A stretch of DNA of 58,093 bases from the NCBI GenBank assembly GCA_937902315.1, contig CALGUG010000016.1:1-58093 (forward strand), written 5' to 3'. The position numbers and the translations under genes were made by a program. Origin of the DNA: an uncultured Chloroflexales bacterium (GTDB lineage: Bacteria > Chloroflexota > Chloroflexia > Chloroflexales > Chloroflexaceae). The notes under the pieces are model-generated. The model saw only the letters and a program-made list of their open reading frames with translations. It was not told where the DNA came from and made no database searches. Positions 52,183 to 58,093 of this stretch are shown here, in pieces (within the stretch, counting starts at the first letter, position 1; every line of letters begins with the position of its first letter).

Positions 52183-52671
52183 ATGCAAATGGAAAAAAAC
52201 TATTGCGAAGAGTGTGGCGCAGAACTATCAAATGGTTTAGATTGTTGGAATACGTTTGGAGCGGTTATCGCTTGGGAGGCGCATGATCCCGAGCTGGTGG
52301 CTGAGCACTTTCTAACGGTGGCGAGCTATAATTTGCAACACCCGTCCCAATTCGCCGATGGTGTGATTGCCCAATTACAAACCAGCTTTGTGGGCTATCT
52401 TAGCGGCACACTCACGCTCGATCAGATCCGTAGCCGAACCCGCAAAGCCTTCAATGGATCGAGGCGTGTGCTGCGACCGATCGAAGAGCGTCGCCCAGTC
52501 TTGCGCCGCTGGCCAATGACGATCGCCGATGTCTATTTGGGCGATCAGCCCAAAGGCGCTGCCGAGCGAGTGCGAGCTTGGGCTGCTTCCATTCGCCAAG
52601 AGCTTGCAAAAGTGCCCAGCCTCGAGCAAGCAAACGCCGCCAAGTCAACTCGTCGTAAGGTCAAGCGCTAA
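52183..52671 (+). CDS. DUF5946-like zinc-knuckle protein
   Basis: 162 residues. CEECGAELSNGLDCWNTFGAVIAWEAHDPELVAEHFLTVASYNLQHPS at the N-terminus, shown here in part as CEECGAELSNGLDCW and FLTVASYNLQHPS, matches the DUF5946 pattern: CxxC, then a Cys, then 'LTV..Y..QHP'. Later RPIEERRPVLRRWPMTIADV and an acidic or basic helix. Metal binding is likely, catalysis not evident. Start ATG 52183 or 52189. Function unknown; the family is widespread in environmental bacteria. Confidence 0.72.
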   Translation: MQMEKNYCEECGAELSNGLDCWNTFGAVIAWEAHDPELVAEHFLTVASYNLQHPSQFADGVIAQLQTSFVGYLSGTLTLDQIRSRTRKAFNGSRRVLRPIEERRPVLRRWPMTIADVYLGDQPKGAAERVRAWAASIRQELAKVPSLEQANAAKSTRRKVKR

Positions 52672-52711
52672 CGGTGTATAATAGCAAATCTACTTGCTGA
52701 GCGCAGCATTT

Positions 52712-52780
52712 TGGCGGCCTAGGCTATTCCCCAACGAAGGTTTTAACCGCGTCCGCCTACGGCTATCAAGGTCCCGCCCG
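52712..52780 (-). repeat. Type A dispersed repeat, copy 13
   Basis: Reverse: GGCGGCCTAGGCTATTCCCC, CGCGTCCGCCTACGGCTA at 52748-52765, GTCCCGCCC. Preceded by ATAGCAAATCTACTTG (52681). Confidence 0.85.
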
Positions 52781-52873
52781 CCCCGAGGAGCTGCTAGCTG
52801 ACGGTGTCGCGAAACCGCCCTCCAAACCCAACGGTACAAACGTATTTCGGATCAGCATTAAAAGGATTACATT

Positions 52874-53251
52874 ATGTCGAGCTCAACTGAAGAGCAAATC
52901 GCGAGTTTGGTTTCACAATACGGCAGCGTTCCGCCACCTTGGGCGATCTTTCCCGATAAACATCCCTACAGCGCCGCATGGCGTATGGGCGATGGCGAGT
53001 CGCATATGATGCTGTGGTATCAGTGGTGGGAAGAACAAAACCTGCCTCATCAAGAGCGGATCGACTATTTTCGCGCTTGGTCGCCGCCCGCCCGCTGGCT
53101 TGAATGGGTTATTTCAGCGATCTGGGATATCGACGACCCTGAAGAGATCGACGACGGCGATTATTTTGAGCAACTAGAGGCGCTCGGCTTCGGCAGCCAA
53201 AATGATTTCGAGCAAGACTTCGACGATCCAAAATGGCTAGAACTCGACTAA
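52874..53251 (+). CDS. Trp-rich acidic protein of unknown function
   Basis: 125 residues with unusually many Trp (WAIFPDKHPYSAAWRMGDGE, MLWYQWWEEQNLP, WLEWVISAIWDID) and a long acidic C-terminus (DDPEEIDDGDYFEQ). Soluble, no Cys. AAAAGGA precedes the ATG. Looks like an immunity- or adaptor-sized conserved protein, but I do not recognise the family. Confidence 0.6.
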   Translation: MSSSTEEQIASLVSQYGSVPPPWAIFPDKHPYSAAWRMGDGESHMMLWYQWWEEQNLPHQERIDYFRAWSPPARWLEWVISAIWDIDDPEEIDDGDYFEQLEALGFGSQNDFEQDFDDPKWLELD

Positions 53252-53339
53252 GAGAGTGTTATGTTAATTGAGCTTGTGATCGGCGATGCCTACCGCACAG
53301 CCTTTGAAGGCGTCAATAGCCAAAGGAACACAGCGTTTC

Positions 53340-53369
53340 AACCTGTTTGGTGCTTGCACCAGACAGGTT
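53340..53369. repeat. Type C hairpin repeat, copy 2
   Basis: AACCTGT, TGGTGC and the reverse arms GCACCA, ACAGGTT form a near-perfect 30-nt hairpin. Similar to 17525-17554 in reverse orientation, with weaker similarity extending into the flanks. Confidence 0.6.
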
Positions 53370-53504
53370 ACAGCGATTACAACGCTTTCAAGTTCTGCTT
53401 TCCGTAGGAGCACTTTGGCGACAAAGCTTGCCACTGCCAACAGCGAAAAGCTTTGAGACAGCGTTAAGCATCGCAAGGCAGCGAGCTAGACAAGCCTTAT
53501 TTCA

Positions 53505-53572
53505 GGGCGGGAGATTTTGTAGCCGTAGGCGGACGCGCTAAGGAACGAATGGGAGCTAGAGCCGTTTCCGCC
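53505..53572 (+). repeat. Type A dispersed repeat, copy 14
   Basis: GGGCGGGAGATT, TAGCCGTAGGCGGACGCG at 53520-53537, AACGAATGGGAG, end TTTCCGCC. Confidence 0.88.
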
Positions 53573-53683
53573 AACTGCAAAAAGATGTTTCGCTAGCGAA
53601 TCAAGCTGCACCTCAAGTGAGGGATTTCAAAATCTCCTTCTTTGGTCTGAATTGACATCGCCATTATTGCGTGGTAAGCTTGC

Positions 53684-53946
53684 AAACAATACAGGCTGTG
53701 ATGGGGACCAGTAGGTTGGCGAAACGGAGCCCAGCGAGCTGCAGACGGTGAAAGGCAGCCTTACGAAGCCGATTGAAGACACCCCAGAGCCGCGACCTGA
53801 ACCCGCAAGGTAGTAGGGGAAGCCGGGTGCGCCCGTTCTAGCGCAGGGATATGAACACGTATCCTGATGAGGTTGTATGCGTGAGCATACAGCGAATGAA
53901 GGTGGTACCACGAGACCCTCGTCCTTCTTAGGACGGGGTTTTTTGC
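53684..53946 (+). promoter_or_regulatory. T-box riboswitch, Asp specifier, upstream of aspS
   Basis: Recognisable parts: the basal stem GGGG (53703-53706) pairs with CCCC (53782-53785). AGTA follows at 53710-53713. GAAGACA at 53775-53781 gives specifier GAC (53778-53780), the Asp codon. GCCGGGTGCGCCCG (stem III region) is at 53822-53835. The T-box GAAGGTGGTACCACG is at 53898-53912, and a terminator stem TCGTCC/GGACGG ends in TTTTTT at 53939-53944. Uncharged tRNA-Asp would stabilise the antiterminator and allow aspS expression. The UGGU pairing bulge can accept a discriminator G by wobble. Specifier assignment is by eye. Confidence 0.88.
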
Positions 53947-54019
53947 ATTTGTAGCGCAATACGCCACCGATGCTCTGGCCCCACAGCTGTACGTGCGAAA
54001 ATTTTGATAGGAGAAGACA

Positions 54020-55321
54020 ATGCAACGGACCCGAACAACAGAAGCAGCTCAGCATGTGGGAGAACAGATCGTTTTGCAAGGCTGGCTGCACCAATTTCGC
54101 GAACTCGGTAAAGTTAATTTCTTGATTGTGCGCGACGGTTGGGGCACATTCCAAGCCTTTGTCGACGACCCAGAGACATTGGAAGTGCTGCGCAGCATGC
54201 AGGTCGAATCGGTGATCGAAGTCACGGGCCGCGTCGTCGCCGAGCCCCAAGCGCCGGGCGGTGCCGAGCTGCACGAAACTCGTGTGCGCCCGATCGTAGC
54301 GATCGACGAGCCGCCGCCGCTCGAGCTCAACAAAAAAGAGATGAAGGCCTCGCTCGATGTCTTTTTAGAGCACGCCCCGATTGGCCTGCGCCACCCCAAA
54401 CGGCGCGCTATTCTGCGCCTGGCCGCGGGCGCGATGGCAGGCTTCCGAGCCAGCTTGAACGCCGAGCACTTCACCGAGATCCAGTCGCCCAAGATCGTGG
54501 GCACCGCCACCGAGGGCGGCGCGAACGTCTTCGAGGTCAACTATTTCGGCCAGCCCGCTTATCTGACCCAATCGCCCCAGTTCTACAAACAGCTGGCGGT
54601 CGGCATCTTCGAGCGCGTCTACGAGATCGGTCCGGCCTTCCGAGCCGAGCCGAGCGCAACCACGCGCCACCTAGCTCAATACAGCAGCCTCGACGTCGAG
54701 TTCGGCTTTATCGAAGACCACCGCGATGTGATGGCGCTGCTGACCCGCGTGCTGGCTGGCATGTTGGGCTTGCTCGAAAGCGAATATAGCAACGAGCTGA
54801 GCTTGCTCAAGGCCGAGATGCCCAAAGTGCCGGAGGAGATCCCCAGCATCTACTTCCCCGAGGCTCAGGAGCTGCTCTTCACCAAATACAAGATCGACGC
54901 GCGCGGCGAGCCAGACCTCGCGCCCGAGCACGAGCGACTTTTGGGCCAGTGGGCCAAAGAGCAGTACGGCTCAGACTTCCTGTTTGTAACGGGCTATCCG
55001 TTGATGAAGCGCCCGTTCTACACCCATCCCAACCCGGCCGACCCGCGCTTCTCAAACTCGTTCGACCTGCTCTTCCGGGGCGTCGAGCTGGTGACGGGCG
55101 GTCAGCGCCTGCACCGCTACGCCGACTATCTCGCGGCTTTGCAGCAGCGCGGCATGTCGCCTGAACCGTTTATGGCCTATCTGGAAGGCTTCAAATACGG
55201 CATGCCGCCCCACGGCGGTTTCGCGATCGGCCTTGAGCGCCTGCTGATGCAGCTACTCAATCTGCCCAACCTGCGGCTGGCTGCGCTCTTCCCACGCGAC
55301 CTCTCTCGCGTCACGCCCTAA
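54020..55321 (+). CDS. aspS: Archaeal-type aspartyl-tRNA synthetase (possibly non-discriminating)
   Basis: 433 residues, about 150 shorter than bacterial AspRS, which has a GAD insertion missing here. OB-fold anticodon domain: VLQGWLHQFRELGKVNFLIVRDG. Catalytic class II core: FTEIQSPKIVGTATEGGANVF (motif 1 area), YEIGPAFRAEPSATTRHLAQYSSLDVE (motif 2), and PPHGGFAIGLERLLMQLL (motif 3). GGQRLHRY is the archaeal/eukaryal AspRS signature rather than that of AsnRS (GGSQRE). Such enzymes often charge both tRNA-Asp and tRNA-Asn, with GatCAB correcting the latter; no gatCAB is in the window. The Asp specifier of the upstream T-box agrees. Confidence 0.88.
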   Translation: MQRTRTTEAAQHVGEQIVLQGWLHQFRELGKVNFLIVRDGWGTFQAFVDDPETLEVLRSMQVESVIEVTGRVVAEPQAPGGAELHETRVRPIVAIDEPPPLELNKKEMKASLDVFLEHAPIGLRHPKRRAILRLAAGAMAGFRASLNAEHFTEIQSPKIVGTATEGGANVFEVNYFGQPAYLTQSPQFYKQLAVGIFERVYEIGPAFRAEPSATTRHLAQYSSLDVEFGFIEDHRDVMALLTRVLAGMLGLLESEYSNELSLLKAEMPKVPEEIPSIYFPEAQELLFTKYKIDARGEPDLAPEHERLLGQWAKEQYGSDFLFVTGYPLMKRPFYTHPNPADPRFSNSFDLLFRGVELVTGGQRLHRYADYLAALQQRGMSPEPFMAYLEGFKYGMPPHGGFAIGLERLLMQLLNLPNLRLAALFPRDLSRVTP

Positions 55322-55428
55322 TCTGCTTAACCTTCGCCGAGCTTTCCTCGCTCGATAAGAGAGCGCGACATCGTTGCCCAAAGCTTGTTGCGCTCTCTCT
55401 CCAACAATCTTGACTACTCCAGCACTTT

Positions 55429-55497
55429 GGCGGAGAGATCTCTCGCTTCCATTCGTTCCTTGGCGCGTCCGCCTACGGCTATCAACATCCTGCCCAC
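55429..55497 (-). repeat. Type A dispersed repeat, copy 15
   Basis: Reverse: GGCGGAGAGATCTCTCGC, CCATTCGTTCCTTGG, CGCGTCCGCCTACGGCTA at 55464-55481, ATCCTGCCC. Contains the 12-bp palindrome GAGAGATCTCTC. Type B copy starts 90 bp later. Confidence 0.9.
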
Positions 55498-55586
55498 CCA
55501 TTCGGGTGCTGTTTTCCCCCTGTGGAAAGGGCCGCCCAAAAACGAAACCCCCACCGAAGACCAAAAGACATAGCACTATCGAACGC

Positions 55587-55757
55587 GGTATCACACCGAA
55601 TCCGTTTAAAGACGTCCATTTTTGCAGGCGGTAGAACAAACGGGGAAAGAGATGTGTGACATTTCGCGCTATCATGCGAAATGTCACACATCAAAAATAG
55701 TCAAGTTCCACTCTGCCGAAGGCCAAAGAGAACGAACCCAACCGGATTGAGTATCAC
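55587..55757 (+). repeat. Type B dispersed element with long hairpin
   Basis: CGAATCCGTTTAAAGAC at 55598-55614. Hairpin GATGTGTGACATTTCGC / GCGAAATGTCACACATC at 55651-55692 (17 bp). CAAGTTCCACTCTGCCGAAG at 55702-55721. The right end CGGATTGAGTATCAC is drifted. Confidence 0.8.
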
Positions 55758-55780
55758 AGCCGAAAAGCAGACGATAGGAG

Positions 55781-55973
55781 TATAATAATTGTAAGTGAGT
55801 TGTGCGGTGCGCAGCGCGGATGCATAGCAGCATTCTCGCTGTTGCACTTTTTTAACGCATACTTGGGTTTTGGAAGTATATCTCGGCTCGGCATTCGTAG
55901 GCTGTAGCCGCTGAAGCAGAGCGTTCGCTCTCTAGCACAAGCGTTAGAGAGAAGCGCCTAAAGGCAAGCATCA
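55781..55973 (+). promoter_or_regulatory. ilvA promoter -10 and structured leader
   Basis: TATAAT at 55781-55786 (no clear -35). Leader of ~180 nt, with CTCTCTA/TAGAGAG hairpin at 55928-55951 and AAAGG before the GTG start. Possible attenuation, not demonstrated. Confidence 0.4.
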
Positions 55974-57485
55974 GTGAATCTGATCTATTTACAACGGATT
56001 TTAACTAGCCGTGTGTATGATGTTGCGATCGAGACACCCTTACAAGCCGCGCCCCGTTTATCGCAGCGTCTCAACAACGAAATCTTCTTCAAACGCGAAG
56101 ATCTGCAACCGATTTTCTCTTTTAAGCTGCGCGGCGCCTACAACCGTATGGCCCAACTGACCGCCGAAGAGCGCGCGCGCGGCGTGATCACCGCCTCTGC
56201 GGGCAACCACGCCCAAGGCGTAGCTTATTCGGGCAAGGTACTGGGAGTGCGCACCGTGATCGTCATGCCAGCCACCACGCCCGATATCAAGGTCAACGCT
56301 TGCCGCGCTCACGGCGCCGAGGTGGTGCTGCATGGCGACAGCTATAGCGATGCCGAAGCGCACGCCTTCGCATTGCAAAGCCAACTGGGCCTGACCTTTG
56401 TACACCCCTTCGACGACCCCTATGTGATCGCAGGCCAGGGCACGATCGGCCTTGAGATCTCGCAGCAGACCCGCGCCACCAGCTACCGCGTCTTTGTGCC
56501 GATCGGCGGCGGCGGTTTGGCGGCTGGCATCGCGGTCTTTTTGAAGAGCATCAATCCCGCTATTCAGATCATTGGCGTCGAGCCGGCCGATTCCGATGCG
56601 ATGTATCGCAGCATTCAACAGGGCGAGATCGTTACGCTCGATCAGGTCGGTATTTTTGTTGATGGCGTGGCGGTGCGACGGGTGGGCGAGCGTACCTTCG
56701 ATCTGGTGCGCAACTATGTCGACGACTTTGTGCGCGTATCGACCGACGAGGTCTGCGCCGCCATCAAAGATATCTTCGACGATACCCGCTCGATCCAAGA
56801 GCCAGCAGGCGCGCTCTCGCTGGCTGGTTTGAAGCACTATGTGCGTGACCACAATATCACGGGCGAGACGCTGATCGCACTGACCTGCGGCGCCAATATG
56901 AACTTCGATCGTCTGCGTTATGTCGCCGAGCGCGCTGTAGTCGGCGAGCACCGCGAGGCCTTGATGGCGGTCAAGATCCCTGAAGTGCCCGGCTCGTTCA
57001 AGAGCTTCTGCCGCGCCCTCGGCCCGCGCAATATCACCGAATTCAACTATCGCTATGCGCCGCGCGCCGAAGCACACGTCTTTGTAGGCGTACAGATGGA
57101 GCACGAGCGCCAACTGCCCGATATCATCCGCCTGCTCGAAGATCAGGGCTACTCGGTCACCGACCTGACCTACGACGAGCTAGCGGGCAACCATGTGCGC
57201 CATATGGTCGGCGGGCGCGCCCCCGAAGCTACCGACGAGCGGCTGCTCAGCTTCGAGTTCCCCGAGCGGCCCGGCGCCCTCTTGGCCTTCCTCGAATCGC
57301 TCGACGCCTCCTGGAATATCAGCCTCTTCCACTTCCGCAACCAAGGCAGCGCCCATGCGCGCGTGTTGGCTGGCATTCAGGTGCCCGATGCGGATCTTAA
57401 GCGCTTTTACGCCTCGCTCGATAAGTTAGGCTACCCCTATCGCGATGAAAGCTCCAACCCAGCTTACCGCGCCTTCTTAACCTAA
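55974..57485 (+). CDS. ilvA: Threonine ammonia-lyase, biosynthetic
   Basis: 503 residues from GTG 55974. PLP-dependent deaminase, threonine to 2-oxobutanoate, first step to isoleucine. IFFKREDLQPIFSFKLRGAYNRM holds the PLP lysine (SFKLRGA), ITASAGNHAQGVAYS binds the substrate, IGGGGLAAGIAVFLK binds the PLP phosphate, and LTCGANM is the conserved end of the catalytic domain. The C-terminal ~170 residues form two ACT-like regulatory domains (EVPGSFKSFCRALGPRNITEFNYR and ERPGALLAFLESL), the site of isoleucine/valine feedback in the family. Lies alone, with type B elements on both sides. Confidence 0.95.
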   Translation: MNLIYLQRILTSRVYDVAIETPLQAAPRLSQRLNNEIFFKREDLQPIFSFKLRGAYNRMAQLTAEERARGVITASAGNHAQGVAYSGKVLGVRTVIVMPATTPDIKVNACRAHGAEVVLHGDSYSDAEAHAFALQSQLGLTFVHPFDDPYVIAGQGTIGLEISQQTRATSYRVFVPIGGGGLAAGIAVFLKSINPAIQIIGVEPADSDAMYRSIQQGEIVTLDQVGIFVDGVAVRRVGERTFDLVRNYVDDFVRVSTDEVCAAIKDIFDDTRSIQEPAGALSLAGLKHYVRDHNITGETLIALTCGANMNFDRLRYVAERAVVGEHREALMAVKIPEVPGSFKSFCRALGPRNITEFNYRYAPRAEAHVFVGVQMEHERQLPDIIRLLEDQGYSVTDLTYDELAGNHVRHMVGGRAPEATDERLLSFEFPERPGALLAFLESLDASWNISLFHFRNQGSAHARVLAGIQVPDADLKRFYASLDKLGYPYRDESSNPAYRAFLT

Positions 57486-57610
57486 TACCAAATCCATTTA
57501 AAGTCTTGCATCCTCATTAGCGCAGGACAACAAAAAGACAGGAAAAAGGAAAAGAGTCAAGTTCCACTCTGCCGAAGGCCAAATAGAAAGCAATCAAGCG
57601 AATTTGGTAT
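57485..57610 (+). repeat. Complete 126-bp type B element with inverted ends
   Basis: Left end ATACCAAATCCATTTAAAG at 57485. Core CAAGTTCCACTCTGCCGAAG at 57562-57581. Right end CGAATTTGGTAT ends at 57610. The terminal 9 bases (ATACCAAAT/ATTTGGTAT) are perfectly inverted. Its first base is the last base of the ilvA stop codon. This copy lacks the long hairpin. Confidence 0.85.
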
Positions 57611-57633
57611 AAATCAGCTTATCTAGCTGAAAC

Positions 57634-57672
57634 AAAGGGAGATTTTGCCATTGTAAGCAAATCTCCCTTTAA
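57634..57672 (+). terminator. Hairpin terminator
   Basis: AAAGGGAGATTT / AAATCTCCCTTT with one bulge, short T-run. Probably ends the ilvA transcript, 150 bp past its stop. The rest, 57673-57940, shows no gene. Confidence 0.65.
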
Positions 57673-57940
57673 CATATCTCCACCTCCAAAACCTATACAG
57701 GTCGACTTCATTTGCTATTCTTGTTTTGAAATTATAAAGATGATCTATAAGGGTGTTCTTCGATATCGATGCCTCGATGGCAGCATTCTTCGAGAGCACA
57801 GCGAAGAGCATTGGTCTGAATAGCCCTAGACAAAAAGCGAATGTTCCTCAGCTTCAAAACACATGGCAGTGATAGGGAATCCGCTTAAATCATTGTATTT
57901 TAGGAGGTCGCTCGGCACACAGCTAGCACACCAAGGTTAC

Positions 57941-58009
57941 GGGCAAGCTGTTAGTAGCCGTAGGCGGACGCGGCGAGAACCTTCGTTGGGGAAGAGAGCA
58001 AGCCGCTAG
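57941..58009 (+). repeat. Type A dispersed repeat, copy 16
   Basis: GGGCAAGCTG, TAGCCGTAGGCGGACGCG at 57955-57972, TTCGTTGGGGAAGAGAG, degenerate end AAGCCGCTAGAG. Confidence 0.83.
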
Positions 58010-58023
58010 AGTGCGGAAGCGAT

Positions 58024-58055
58024 CAAACGGATTTGGTATGATACCAAATTCGGTT
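58024..58055. repeat. Head-to-head type B ends (palindrome)
   Basis: AAACGGATTTGGTAT, a single G, then ATACCAAATTCGGTT. Two end motifs abut in opposite orientation, the expected mark of two elements meeting. Confidence 0.75.
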
Positions 58056-58093
58056 ACATCGTAAGATTTTGTGTGCGAGGCCACCAGTGAAAG

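Noticed and set aside
53252..53500. Minus-strand 70-codon frame near the type C hairpin
   Set aside because: It runs through the hairpin repeat; no start signal or protein-like pattern.
53627..54274. 215-codon minus-strand frame across the T-box
   Set aside because: It is antisense to a structured RNA and the start of aspS; Cys/Ser-rich and unlike a protein.

Overview
The window looks like chromosomal DNA of a free-living member of the Chloroflexota, probably class Chloroflexia and perhaps near Herpetosiphon. This is inferred, not proven. It rests on the mix of secreted proteins with low-complexity Ser/Thr/Pro tails ending in YLPIV, secreted 'ETGHCI...GLPVFG' repeats, a giant BTAD / NB-ARC / WD40 protein, an LCP protein, an archaeal-type aspartyl-tRNA synthetase behind a T-box, and an acyl-CoA carboxylase. 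Most genes are moderately GC-rich. Two stretches (about 12.85-15.2 kb and 47.2-49.5 kb) are clearly AT-rich and look acquired. There is no rRNA, CRISPR array or recognisable transposase gene.

Layout. 0.4-2.6 kb: an EF-G-like GTPase (minus strand). 3.1-9.6 kb: a secreted LVIVD propeller protein, an LCP-family envelope enzyme, a DA1-like LIM/metallopeptidase, a Gfo/Idh/MocA oxidoreductase and methionine aminopeptidase. 9.9-12.8 kb: an AddA/UvrD-type helicase and tRNA-Lys. 12.85-15.1 kb: an AT-rich island with an XRE-ImmA/IrrE regulator-protease and a DUF4411 PIN-type protein, a probable toxin-antitoxin pair. 15.6-19.9 kb: an orphan HsdR-N nuclease, a split membrane Cas4-like nuclease, small coupled genes and a TagA/WecG glycosyltransferase. 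20-24.7 kb: a GMC dehydrogenase with its small subunit, a carboxyltransferase, and an RsbW/STAS pair. 25.6-27.8 kb: galT-galK. 28.3-33 kb: two META-domain proteins, a secreted repeat protein, an oxidoreductase and two tandem tRNA-Gln genes. 33-38 kb: small enzymes. 38-42.7 kb: the BTAD-NB-ARC-WD40 giant and a ricin-type lectin. 43.5-45.4 kb: a radical-SAM protein and an EamA-like transporter. 45.6-47.2 kb: a beta-helix surface protein. 47.7-53.3 kb: an accessory zone of broken genes, a DUF6414-like protein, a HEAT protein, an Imm-5-like protein and a DUF5946-like protein. 53.7-57.5 kb: T-box, aspS and ilvA.

The most striking structure is in the gaps. One ~70-bp family (type A, core TAGCCGTAGGCGGACGCG) occurs 16 times, 8 in each orientation, never inside a gene. 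It sits in 5 of 7 convergent gaps and in none of 8 divergent promoter gaps. A second family (type B, core CAAGTTCCACTCTGCCGAAG) is bounded by inverted ends ATACCAAAT...ATTTGGTAT and often carries a long hairpin whose arms co-vary between copies. A third (type C) is a 30-bp hairpin seen twice. These look like REP/MITE-type elements mobilised in trans, possibly with a job at gene 3' ends.

Other points: a conserved gene interrupted by a single in-frame TGA (47706-48239), a Cas4-like nuclease whose four cluster cysteines are divided between two overlapping frames, a consensus promoter whose 18-bp spacer is filled by a 16-bp palindrome (37372-37401), and a T-box whose specifier reads GAC (Asp) ahead of the aspartyl-tRNA synthetase.
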